NCBI RefSeq assembly: GCF_028823665.1
Contig: NZ_JAPEHV010000002.1
Coordinates: 372,001-436,000 of the forward strand
Origin: Microbacterium sp. C7(2022)
GTDB taxonomy: Bacteria > Actinomycetota > Actinomycetes > Actinomycetales > Microbacteriaceae
Direction of reading: 5' to 3'
DNA length: 64,000 nt
Shown: positions 55,184-64,000 of the stretch, piece by piece
How the letters are laid out: every line of letters begins with the position of its first letter
How positions within the stretch are numbered: position 1 is the stretch's first letter
Program-made: the position numbers and the translations under genes
The notes under the pieces: generated by a model
Databases searched by the model: none
Seen by the model: only the letters and a program-made list of their open reading frames with translations
Told to the model about the DNA's origin: nothing

Positions 55184-56818
55184 GTGACCGATGCCCCCCG
55201 GCCTTCCGATGACGCGCTCGATTCGAGCGGGTCGACGCTGCTTCCACGCGAGGACGGTCGCCCGAGCCTGTACGACAGGCTCGTCGCACGCATAGCCACC
55301 GACTCCCGGTTCGCGCGCCTGTACTCATGGCTCGCCCCCGCGCTGGTGACGCTCCTTGCGGGCGTGCTGCGCTTCGTGAATCTGGCGCATCCGCACGATG
55401 CGATGAACCAGTTCGACGAAACCTACTACGTGAAGGACGGCTGGACGCTCACGCAGTTGGGCTACGAAGCAGCGTGGCCCGAGGGCGCGAATGAGCAGTT
55501 CCTCGCAGGCGCGACCGATGTCTTCCTCACCGATCCGAGTTTCGTGATCCACCCACCGTTGGGCAAGTGGATCATCGGCGTCGGCATGCTGCTGTTCGGC
55601 TCCGACAACGGGTTCGGTTGGCGTTTCACCACCGCACTACTGGGTACCGCGACGGTACTCGTGCTGATGCTCCTCGCGCGACGCATGACCCGCTCGACGA
55701 CGTTTGCGGTGGTCGCAGGCTTGCTGATGGCGGTGGATTCCCTCGCGATATCGATGAGCCGCCTCGCCCTGCTCGACATGACGCTCACGTTCTTCGTGCT
55801 GCTGGCTTTCCTCTTCGTCGTCGTCGATCGCACACGCACGATGGAACGCATCACGCACTTCGCCGCCCTGTGCGACGACGCGAGCCCCCCGGCGTGGGGT
55901 CCGATGCTGTGGAACCGGCCATGGATCATCGCGGCCGGTGCCACCCTCGGTGCGGCAACCGCGGTCAAGTGGTCCGGGGCGTGGGTACTCGCCGGTGTCG
56001 GCATCTACCTCGTCGTCACCGACGCTCTGGCGCGGCGGCACGCGGGGGTGCTGTTCTGGCCGACGGATGCCGTGCGCCAGGGCGTTGCGACCTTCACGCT
56101 GCTCGTGCCCGTGGCGTTCGGCGTGTACCTGGCGTCGTGGACAGGGTGGCTCGTGACCGACGGCGGCTACAACCGGCACGCAGCGGACGCGAGCCCCGCC
56201 GAGGGTGTGTGGTCGTGGGTGCCGCTCCCCCTGCAGAGCCTGTGGCTGGATCACGTCGCGATGTACAACTCCGCGGCGGGCATCTCCTCGCCGCACGCGT
56301 ATGCGAGCCCGGCGTGGCAATGGCCGTTGCTCCTGCGCCCGACGTCGATGTACTACCACCAGGACGCGTTCGGCGAGGACGGCTGCGAGGTGGCGAACGG
56401 CTGCGCCCAGGCGGTGTTGAGCACACCCAACCCACTCGTCTGGTACGCCGGCGTACTCGCCGTGCTGTATCTGATCTACCGGTTCATCGTGAAGCGGCAA
56501 TGGCAGGACGCCCTTGTCCTCTCGGCCCTGGCGATGACATACGTGCCGTGGTTGTTCTACACCGACCGAACGATCTTCCAGTTCTACACGGTGCTGATGC
56601 TCCCGTTCGTGCTCATCGCCCTGACGACGGCGCTGCGCGATATCAAGGGTCCACCCGATGCCGACCGCTACCGGCGGCTCACGGGTCAACGGCTCGTATG
56701 GGTCTTCCTCTGGGTCAGCCTCGCCGTCGCGGCGTTCTGGTATCCGCTCGCCACCGCGATGTCTGTTCCGTATGACTTCTGGCGCCTACACACTGACGCC
56801 TTCTTCGACTGGGTCTGA
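55184..56818 (+). CDS. dolichyl-phosphate-mannose-type protein O-mannosyltransferase
   Basis: 544 residues, GT39/PMT family, about ten membrane spans. Transfers mannose from polyprenyl-phosphate-mannose to secreted proteins, coupled to Sec export in actinobacteria. The first extracytoplasmic loop has the catalytic acidic region NQFDETYYVKDGWTL (Asp-Glu). VFLTDPSFVIHPPLGKWIIG, WRFTTALLGTATVLVLMLLA and LMAVDSLAISMSRLALLDM are family-typical, and a PMT four-span C-terminal domain follows. Sits divergent to rsmI, as in mycobacteria. Its last codons form part of a terminator hairpin. Confidence 0.94.
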   Translation: MTDAPRPSDDALDSSGSTLLPREDGRPSLYDRLVARIATDSRFARLYSWLAPALVTLLAGVLRFVNLAHPHDAMNQFDETYYVKDGWTLTQLGYEAAWPEGANEQFLAGATDVFLTDPSFVIHPPLGKWIIGVGMLLFGSDNGFGWRFTTALLGTATVLVLMLLARRMTRSTTFAVVAGLLMAVDSLAISMSRLALLDMTLTFFVLLAFLFVVVDRTRTMERITHFAALCDDASPPAWGPMLWNRPWIIAAGATLGAATAVKWSGAWVLAGVGIYLVVTDALARRHAGVLFWPTDAVRQGVATFTLLVPVAFGVYLASWTGWLVTDGGYNRHAADASPAEGVWSWVPLPLQSLWLDHVAMYNSAAGISSPHAYASPAWQWPLLLRPTSMYYHQDAFGEDGCEVANGCAQAVLSTPNPLVWYAGVLAVLYLIYRFIVKRQWQDALVLSALAMTYVPWLFYTDRTIFQFYTVLMLPFVLIALTTALRDIKGPPDADRYRRLTGQRLVWVFLWVSLAVAAFWYPLATAMSVPYDFWRLHTDAFFDWV

Positions 56819-56852
56819 CGCTGCACTCAACGCAGCGACAGACCCAGTCGAA
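56804..56852. terminator. hairpin overlapping the mannosyltransferase stop codon
   Basis: A 21-bp inverted repeat with one mismatch (56804-56824 and 56832-56852) and 7-base loop. The left arm includes the last codons and TGA of the mannosyltransferase gene; the right arm lies 8 bp past the convergent aldo/keto reductase stop. Likely bidirectional. Confidence 0.7.
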
Positions 56853-56860
56853 AGGCGAGG

Positions 56861-57715
<855 letters not shown>

Positions 57716-57730
57716 TTAAGATCGAAGGCT

Positions 57731-60700
57731 ATGCCCGAGATCGAACCGGTGATCGTCTATCCGGCCGAGCTGCCCGTCAGCGCGGCCCGTGACGAGATCG
57801 CGCACGCCATCAAGACGCATCAAGTGGTGATCGTCGCCGGCGCCACCGGATCGGGCAAGACCACCCAGCTGCCGAAGATCTGTCTCGAGCTCGGCCGCAC
57901 CTCCATCGCGCACACTCAGCCCCGTCGCATCGCGGCGCGCACGATCGCCGAGCGCATCGCCGACGAGATGCAGGTCCCTCTGGGTTCTGCGGTCGGCTAC
58001 AAGGTGCGCTTCACCGACAAGGTGTCGGCCGACACCAAAGTGGCACTGGTGACTGACGGCATCCTGCTCAATGAGATCCACCGTGACCGCCTCCTGCGCC
58101 GCTACGACACGATCATCGTCGACGAGGCCCACGAGCGCTCCCTCAACGTCGACTTCCTCCTCGGCTATCTGAAGCGCATCCTTCCGCGACGCCCCGACCT
58201 CAAGGTGATCATCACCAGCGCCACGATCGACCCCGAGAGCTTCGCCGCACACTTCGGTACACCCGATGAACCTGCCCCGATCATCGAGGTGTCCGGGCGC
58301 ACGTTCCCGGTCGAGGTGCGCTACCGCCCCCGCACCGACGATGCCGAGGACGATGTCGACGGCATCACCGCCGCGTTGCGCGAACTCGATCGCGAACCCG
58401 CTGGCGATGTCTTGGTGTTCCTCCCCGGTGAAGCCGAGATCAAAGACGCAACGGATGCCGTGCGCGGCATGTACGCGAAGGATGCCGCCCCGACGGAAGT
58501 GCTTCCGTTGTATGGGCGCCTCTCCGCGGCCGAGCAACACCGCGTGTTCGAGCGCTCCCAGGTGGCGGGCGTGCGGCGCCGCGTGATCCTTGCGACGAAC
58601 GTCGCCGAAACGAGCCTGACCGTTCCGGGAATCCGCTACGTCATCGACACCGGCACTGCGCGAATTTCGCGCTACAGCACCCGCAGCAAGGTGCAGCGAC
58701 TCCCGATCGAAGCCATTTCTCAAGCCTCTGCGCAACAGCGCTCGGGTCGTGCCGGTCGCACCAGCCCAGGCATCGCCATCCGCCTGTACGCCGAAGACGA
58801 CTTCACCACGCGAGATGAATTCACCACGCCCGAAATTCTTCGCACCTCCCTCGCCTCGGTGATCTTGCAGATGCTCTCGCTGGGGTTCGGCGACATCGCG
58901 TCGTTCCCCTTTCTCACGCCGCCCGATTCCCGCGGTGTGCGAGCCGCGTTCGACCTGCTGCGAGAACTCGGAGCGGTATCGACGTCACCGGGTCGTGGCG
59001 GGCATCCGTCTCTCACCGACATCGGACGCGAACTCTCGCGCCTACCGATCGATCCGCGCTTCGCACGCATGCTCATCGAGGCACGGCGAACCGGGGTCCT
59101 GGGTGATGTGCTGCCCATCGTCGCCGGGATGTCGATTCAGGACGTCCGAGAGCGCCCCGAAGAGCATCGCGAGGCAGCCGATCGTCTGCACGCACGCTTC
59201 GCCGACCCGACGAGCGACTTCATGTCCCTGCTCGGTCTCTGGACGTACCTGCGAGCAAAGCAGGACGAACTCGGATCAAGCGCGTTCCGCCGCCTCTGCC
59301 GGTCAGAGCACCTGAACTATGTGCGCGTGCGCGAATGGGCTGACGTGCAACGGCAGCTGACCAGCCTGATGCGCGTGAGAGACCGAGCGCCCGGTGACGC
59401 CCACGACCCGGATGCAATCCACAAGGCGCTGATGTCCGGGCTGCTCTCGCAGATCGGAATCATCGACGACCGGGCATCCGCTTCGCGCGCGGGGTCGGCA
59501 AAGGCGGATGCCCGCCGCGGGGCCGAGTATCTCGGGGCACGCGGTACCCGTTTCGCGATCTTCCCCGGCTCGGGCCTGAAGAAGAAGCGCCCGCAGGCGG
59601 TCATGGCGGCCGAGCTCGTCGAGACCTCGCGCCTATTCGCACGCACGGTCGCGGCGATCGACCCGGCGTGGGCCGAGGAACTCGCCGGCGATCTCGCCAA
59701 GCGCCAGCTGAGCGAGCCGCACTGGTCCAAGACCGCGGGTGCGGCATCCGCCTACGAGAAAGTCACTTTGTTCGGGGTGGAAATCATCCCGAAGCGGCGG
59801 GTCCAACTGGCGCGGTTCGACCGGCCCCTCGCACGAGAGCTGTTCCTGCGACACGCACTGGTCGACGGCGATTGGGACATCGCTCATCTGGACAAGCGCC
59901 TCTCGGCGTTCGAGCGGCGCAACCTCGAACTGCGAAGACGCCTCGAGAAAATCGAGGAACGCGAACGCCGACGCGACATTCTCGCTGGCGACGAAGCGGT
60001 CTACCGCTTCTACGACACGCGCATCCCGCACGATGTGTTCGATGTCCGTTCGTTCGAGACCTGGTGGCGCAACGCACAGAACCGCACGCCGCGCCTGCTC
60101 GACATGCGCGAAGCAGACCTCCTCGATGACACCGCCCGATCGGATGCGGCGGACTTTCCCGCCCGCTGGCATCAGGGCGACCAGGTCCTCTCCCTCGCGT
60201 ATCGGTTCGAACCTGGGGCAGCCGACGACGGTGTCACCGCCATCGTCCCGCTCGCACTCCTCGCGCAGGTCACATCGACCGGGTTCGACTGGCAGGTTCC
60301 GGGCATGCGCGACGAATTGATCACCGCGTTGCTGCGTGCACTCCCCAAGGCGCTGCGGCGTCACGTCGTGCCCGCCGCCGATTGGGCCGCGAAGTTCTCC
60401 GCCGAGCTCGCAGACTCGGGTCCCGAATCGCACGCGGGCAAACCCGACCTCACCCTGCGAGACGCCCTCGCTGCGCGCATCCAGCGACTGGCGAGCACCC
60501 CGGTCACGGCCGCGGACTTCGAGATGGAACGCGTACCAGCGCACCTACTGATCTCATTTCGGGCCGTCGATGAGCGAGGTCGTACCGTCGGTTCGGACCG
60601 CGACCTGAGCGCGCTCCAGCAACGTCTAGCCGCCAAAGCGCGCACTTCGGTGGCGAAGTCGCTCTCGCGCCCGCCCGCACAACGCGGCCCTCGCCTGCCC

Positions 60701-61600
60701 GCCGCTCCCGCTGAGGGCGCGGTCGACTCGGCGTTCTCCGAGCGCTCGGGGCTCACGTCGTGGACGTTCGGCGACCTCCCCGCCGTCGTCGACACACGCG
60801 TCGCCGGTGGCGTGGTGCGCGGCTACCCCGCAATCGTCGATACGGCTGACTCGGTCGCGCTGCGCATCGAGTCCACACCGGATGCCGCCCTCGCGGCATC
60901 CCGAACAGGCGTTCGCCGCCTGCTCCTGCTCGCAGTACCTTCCCCCGTCGCGTACGTGCTCGACCACCTCACGGCGCCCGAGAAGCTCGCGCTGGCTTCG
61001 TCTCCATATCCGTCGGCGAAGGCGCTGATCGAAGACGCCCGCGCAGCCGTCGCGGACGCAGTCATGGCGCGCGTCACCCCTGACGGCGTTCGTACGCAGC
61101 AGCAGTTCGAGGCCGTGCGAGATGAGCTCTCGCGCATCATCGTCGACACCCTGTTCGAAACCGTGTCACTCTCGGCGAAGATCCTCACCGCCGCACGCGA
61201 GGTTGAACGCGCCGTGCGTGACCAGAACTCGCTGACTCTGCTCGGAGCGCTGAATGACGTCAAAGGGCAGCTCGCCGGGTTGCTGTTTCCGGGCTTCATC
61301 GTGCGGACCGGAACACAGCAACTACCGAACGTGCATCGGTACCTGCGTGGTGCGCATGAGCGCGTGCGGGCGCTCGCCGATCACCCTGGCCGGGATCGCC
61401 AGCGCATGAGCGAGTTCGAACGGGCCGCGAACCTCTACCAGGAGGCCGGCGGCAGCATCCCACTACCCGCAGGCGCTCCCGCCCGACTCGTGCACGCCCG
61501 CTGGCTTCTCGAGGAGTACCGAATCAGCTTGTTCGCGCAGCAATTGGGTACGGCCGAATCCGTCTCGATTCAGCGAATCACGCGCGCGCTGAAGGAATAG
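57731..61600 (+). CDS. hrpA: ATP-dependent RNA helicase HrpA (DEAH box)
   Basis: 1289 residues, usual length. Motif I GATGSGKTTQLPKI (residues 37-50), TQPRRIAARTIAERIADEM, DEAH box IIVDEAHERSLNVDFLLGYL, SAT motif IITSATIDPESFAAHF, motif V/VI region ATNVAETSLTVPGIRYVIDTG and QRSGRAGRTSPG. Then the HA2/OB region and the long C-terminal domain specific to HrpA (DUF3418). Acts on mRNA or stalled ribosomes. The frame opens at 57158, antisense to the reductase gene; ATG 57731 is the family start. Confidence 0.96.
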   Translation: MPEIEPVIVYPAELPVSAARDEIAHAIKTHQVVIVAGATGSGKTTQLPKICLELGRTSIAHTQPRRIAARTIAERIADEMQVPLGSAVGYKVRFTDKVSADTKVALVTDGILLNEIHRDRLLRRYDTIIVDEAHERSLNVDFLLGYLKRILPRRPDLKVIITSATIDPESFAAHFGTPDEPAPIIEVSGRTFPVEVRYRPRTDDAEDDVDGITAALRELDREPAGDVLVFLPGEAEIKDATDAVRGMYAKDAAPTEVLPLYGRLSAAEQHRVFERSQVAGVRRRVILATNVAETSLTVPGIRYVIDTGTARISRYSTRSKVQRLPIEAISQASAQQRSGRAGRTSPGIAIRLYAEDDFTTRDEFTTPEILRTSLASVILQMLSLGFGDIASFPFLTPPDSRGVRAAFDLLRELGAVSTSPGRGGHPSLTDIGRELSRLPIDPRFARMLIEARRTGVLGDVLPIVAGMSIQDVRERPEEHREAADRLHARFADPTSDFMSLLGLWTYLRAKQDELGSSAFRRLCRSEHLNYVRVREWADVQRQLTSLMRVRDRAPGDAHDPDAIHKALMSGLLSQIGIIDDRASASRAGSAKADARRGAEYLGARGTRFAIFPGSGLKKKRPQAVMAAELVETSRLFARTVAAIDPAWAEELAGDLAKRQLSEPHWSKTAGAASAYEKVTLFGVEIIPKRRVQLARFDRPLARELFLRHALVDGDWDIAHLDKRLSAFERRNLELRRRLEKIEERERRRDILAGDEAVYRFYDTRIPHDVFDVRSFETWWRNAQNRTPRLLDMREADLLDDTARSDAADFPARWHQGDQVLSLAYRFEPGAADDGVTAIVPLALLAQVTSTGFDWQVPGMRDELITALLRALPKALRRHVVPAADWAAKFSAELADSGPESHAGKPDLTLRDALAARIQRLASTPVTAADFEMERVPAHLLISFRAVDERGRTVGSDRDLSALQQRLAAKARTSVAKSLSRPPAQRGPRLPAAPAEGAVDSAFSERSGLTSWTFGDLPAVVDTRVAGGVVRGYPAIVDTADSVALRIESTPDAALAASRTGVRRLLLLAVPSPVAYVLDHLTAPEKLALASSPYPSAKALIEDARAAVADAVMARVTPDGVRTQQQFEAVRDELSRIIVDTLFETVSLSAKILTAAREVERAVRDQNSLTLLGALNDVKGQLAGLLFPGFIVRTGTQQLPNVHRYLRGAHERVRALADHPGRDRQRMSEFERAANLYQEAGGSIPLPAGAPARLVHARWLLEEYRISLFAQQLGTAESVSIQRITRALKE

Positions 61601-61628
61601 AACCCGCCCGAGCGTGTTGGGAACCTGC

Positions 61629-62570
61629 ATGGCACAAGCGATCGCATACCGTGAAATCGGCGCCCCCGAGGTGCTGGAGATCATCGACATTCCCGATGTC
61701 ATCGGCGGGCCCGACGAGGTCGTCATCGCCGTCCAGGCCGCGGGCGTCAACCCGATCGACGCGAAGCTGCGGTCCGGGATTCGCCCGACACCTGCCATCA
61801 CATCCCCGCGTCGCGTCGGCGCCGACGGTGCCGGCGAGATCATCCACGTCGGCAGCGAAGTGAACGGCTTTCGCGTCGGCCAGTCAGTCGCGTTCATCGG
61901 CGCCCAGGGCGCCTATGCCACGCACGTCCCCGTGCCCGCGTCACAGGTCTTTCCCCTCCCGGCGGGGGTGACGCCCGCTCAGGCGGCGGCCATCGGGATT
62001 CCTGCGGGAACGGCATACCAGGCTCTGCGCTCCCTTGCTGTCGGCGCCGGCGACGTGCTGCTCCTCCACGGCGGCTCAGGTGCCGTCGGGCAAGCGGCAA
62101 TCCAGTTCGCCGGCCTTTGGGGCGCTGACGTGATCGCCACGGCCTCCCCCGCCCGCTTCGATGAGGTGCGCGCGCTCGGCGCGACTCCTGTCGAGTACGG
62201 ACCCGGCCTCGAAGAACGCGTGCGATCGGCCACTCCTCGGCCGATCACGGTCGCCCTGGATGCCGCGGGCACCGACGAGGCGATCGTGACATCGCTGGCG
62301 CTCGTGAGCGATCGTTCCCGCATTGCAACGCTGGTGCGGGGGGCGGATGCTCCCGGATTCGGCATTCAGGCATACAGTGGCGGGTCCGCACGCGCGCTAT
62401 CCGACGACGAGCTGCGTTGGCGCTCGGAAGCCGTGCCCGTCACGCTCGCGCTACTCGCCCGTGGCGCATTCACGGTGGAGTTGGGGCCGAGTCTCCCCCT
62501 CGCGGAAGCAGCGGAGGCACACCGGCTCGTGGAGTCGGGAACACGCGGGAAAATCATCCTGCGTCCCTGA
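61629..62570 (+). CDS. zinc-less medium-chain dehydrogenase, NADPH:quinone oxidoreductase-like
   Basis: 313 residues. GroES-like N-terminal domain (VQAAGVNPIDAKLRSG; RVGADGAGEIIHVGSEV) and Rossmann domain with LLLHGGSGAVGQAAIQFAGLWGADVIATA. The zinc ligands of alcohol dehydrogenases are absent, pointing to the Qor/zeta-crystallin branch. End: EAAEAHRLVESGTRGKIIL. GGGA lies 7 nt before the ATG. The frame opens 15 bp earlier at 61614. Directly after its stop, in the same frame, begins a KtrA-like remnant. Confidence 0.93.
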   Translation: MAQAIAYREIGAPEVLEIIDIPDVIGGPDEVVIAVQAAGVNPIDAKLRSGIRPTPAITSPRRVGADGAGEIIHVGSEVNGFRVGQSVAFIGAQGAYATHVPVPASQVFPLPAGVTPAQAAAIGIPAGTAYQALRSLAVGAGDVLLLHGGSGAVGQAAIQFAGLWGADVIATASPARFDEVRALGATPVEYGPGLEERVRSATPRPITVALDAAGTDEAIVTSLALVSDRSRIATLVRGADAPGFGIQAYSGGSARALSDDELRWRSEAVPVTLALLARGAFTVELGPSLPLAEAAEAHRLVESGTRGKIILRP

Positions 62571-62912
62571 CCCCGGCGAAGGCGTATCCTCGAGCAACTC
62601 GGCGTGCACAAGGTCATCTATCCCGAGAAGGACATGGGGCGTCGCGTTGCCCACTTGGTGCGAGGCGCAGCCCTTGACTTCATCGAGATCGCGCCGGGCT
62701 ACGCCATGGTGAAGGCGCCCGTCCCCTCCTCGATCCAGGGCATCCCCCTGGGCGACACGAAGCTTCGTCGCACCCACGGAGTCACGGTGGCTGCTTTTCA
62801 GCACGACGATGTCTGGGACAACGCCGACAACGTCACGGTGCTCCACGAGGGGGACACCATCCTTGTCGTCGGAAAAACGCGCGCGGCAGAGCACTTCGCT
62901 CAGTTGCGCTGA
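62571..62912 (+). pseudogene. C-terminal remnant of a KtrA/TrkA potassium channel regulatory subunit
   Basis: Readable from just after the preceding stop, without a start codon: RILEQLGVHKVIYPEKDMGR resembles the end of the NAD-binding RCK_N domain of KtrA, and the rest is a full RCK_C domain (DFIEIAPGYAMVKAPVPSSI; GDTILVVGKTRAAEHF). The N-terminal 120 or so residues with the GxGxxG motif are missing. The first usable codon is a GTG at 62604 (102 residues), with no Shine-Dalgarno. A deletion that removed the front of ktrA fits best. A functional standalone RCK_C protein remains possible. Confidence 0.6.
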
Positions 62913-62968
62913 GCTTCTCCTTCGCGCAACAGTTCGACACACCCGCACGCGCGGGCGCGTGCTCGTCC

Positions 62969-62974
62969 GACAAT
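62969..62974 (+). promoter_or_regulatory. -10 box of the MetY-type gene, leaderless register
   Basis: GACAAT ends 7 nt before the ATG at 62981. Confidence 0.45.
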
Positions 62975-62980
62975 GGAGCC

Positions 62981-64000
62981 ATGTCCGAGACTTCGCGCGC
63001 CTTCGCCACCGCTCAGGTGCAGGCTGGCTATGTTCCCAGCGCCGCCGAGAACACCGCCATCCCCCCGATCCATCAGTCGAACGCGTTCGAATTCTCTTCA
63101 CTCACCCAGGCACGCGAGTTGTTCGCCCTCAAGCGCGACGGCAACATCTACAGCCGTGCCGCCAACCCCACGGTCATCGTGTTCGAGCGCCGCGTCGCTG
63201 AGCTCGAAGGCGGGATCGCGGCGGCCGGTGTCGCGTCGGGGCAGGCCGCGGTCGCGGTCGCACTCCTCGCGCTCGCGAAGAGCGGTGAGCACATCGTCGC
63301 CGCCCGCCAGCTCTACGGCGGCACGGTCGATCTGCTGCAAGACACGTTCGCGGATTGGGGTATCGAGGTCACGTTCGTCGACCAGGATGACCTCGACGCG
63401 TGGCGGGCCGCGGTGCGGCCGAATACGCGTGCACTGTTCGCCGAGTCGATCACCAACCCCATTGCCCAGGTGCTCGATGTGCAGGCGGTCGCCGACATCG
63501 CTCATGCTGCGCGGGTGCCGCTCGTCATCGACAACACCGTGGCCACGCCGTACCTACAGCGCGCGAAGGACGTCGGTGCCGACATCGTCGTGCACTCCGC
63601 GACGAAGTTCCTCGGCGGCCACGGCACCTCCCTGGGTGGGGTCGTCGTCGACCTCGGCACGTACGACTTCGGCGCCGAGCCCGACCGATGGCCGCAGTTG
63701 AACGAGCCGTACGCGCGCGTGCACGGGGAGAGCCTCGTCGAACGGTTCGGCGCCACCGGCTCGCCGTACATCACGCTGGTGAAGACGAAGTACGTCCACG
63801 ATCTGGGCCCGTCATTGTCGGCGTTCAACGCTTTCCAGCTGTTGCAGGGCATCGAGACGCTGGATCTGCGCATGGCCCGCCACACACAGTCCGCACACGC
63901 GATCGCCGAGTTCCTCTCCGAGCATCCGGCCGTCGCTCACGTGCACCACCCCGCTCTTGCGGGCAGCCCCTGGCATGACCTCGCTGAACGTTACTTGCCC
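62981..64000 (+). CDS. metY: O-acetylhomoserine sulfhydrylase (MetY type), 3' end outside window
   Basis: 340 residues visible; the C-terminus is cut. Fold-type I PLP enzyme of the Cys/Met metabolism family. N-terminal [90 protein letters not shown] and the PLP-lysine motif [20 protein letters not shown]. The 50-residue insertion between the PLP Lys and [16 protein letters not shown] is characteristic of MetY rather than MetB. It would make homocysteine from O-acetylhomoserine and sulfide. Confidence 0.93.
   Translation, partial: MSETSRAFATAQVQAGYVPSAAENTAIPPIHQSNAFEFSSLTQARELFALKRDGNIYSRAANPTVIVFERRVAELEGGIAAAGVASGQAAVAVALLALAKSGEHIVAARQLYGGTVDLLQDTFADWGIEVTFVDQDDLDAWRAAVRPNTRALFAESITNPIAQVLDVQAVADIAHAARVPLVIDNTVATPYLQRAKDVGADIVVHSATKFLGGHGTSLGGVVVDLGTYDFGAEPDRWPQLNEPYARVHGESLVERFGATGSPYITLVKTKYVHDLGPSLSAFNAFQLLQGIETLDLRMARHTQSAHAIAEFLSEHPAVAHVHHPALAGSPWHDLAERYLP

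Overview
The window is a chromosomal stretch of a high-GC actinobacterium, most likely a Microbacteriaceae member close to Microbacterium. The pointers are base composition, Actinobacteria-type protein sequences (Mfd, GlmU, HisS, PPC, a dolichyl-phosphate-mannose-type mannosyltransferase), and many genes whose start codon sits exactly 7 nt after a TANNNT-type -10 box, as expected of leaderless mRNAs. No CRISPR array, insertion sequence, prophage or rRNA was seen. One tRNA, tRNA-Gln(TTG), is present. No gap longer than 300 bases lacks a gene.

Layout. 1-5687 is read leftward: nhaA, mazG, hisS, an SGNH hydrolase and a sodium:neurotransmitter-type symporter cut by the window edge. 5831-8766 is read rightward: ppc and a 56-residue zinc ribbon. 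8782-14988 holds a hexapeptide-repeat protein, mfd, a small membrane protein, pth and rplY. 15237-16920 holds a 40-residue membrane peptide and gnd. 17017-21719 is a MacB/FtsX-type ABC exporter divergent from a response regulator/histidine kinase pair with a repeat operator between them. 21713-27234 is read leftward: tRNA-Gln, glmU, prs, then a flavin-based electron transfer set (FMN-binding lipoprotein, ApbE, RnfD-like/ferredoxin-reductase fusion). 27325-32930 holds a MarR regulator, an ABC-F ATPase and an OpuB/OpuC-type osmoprotectant importer. 33005-35890 is rsmA, an aldo/keto reductase and ispE. 35985-41783 holds a sugar porter and a coenzyme A group (panB, an SDR, coaA, panC) plus tatD. 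metG follows at 41780-43357.

43406-54321 is a complete galactan utilisation locus: a LacI-type regulator, a cytoplasmic GH42 beta-galactosidase, an ABC importer (binding protein and two permeases, no ATPase) and a very large secreted GH53 endo-galactanase with duplicated Ig/CBM/helical modules. Near-identical 16-bp palindromes lie before the GH42 gene and, unusually, inside the first codons of the GH53 gene. The implied route is extracellular cleavage of beta-1,4-galactan, import of oligosaccharides and intracellular hydrolysis to galactose.

54325-64000 holds rsmI, a divergent protein O-mannosyltransferase, a second aldo/keto reductase, hrpA, a quinone-oxidoreductase-like protein, a truncated KtrA/TrkA remnant and the start of a MetY-type sulfhydrylase. 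From memory, the housekeeping backbone (pmt-rsmI, metG-tatD, rsmA-ispE, prs-glmU, rplY-pth, mfd, mazG) resembles the rv1002c-rv1021 region of Mycobacterium tuberculosis. The galactan locus, the flavin locus and the transporters would be insertions into that backbone.
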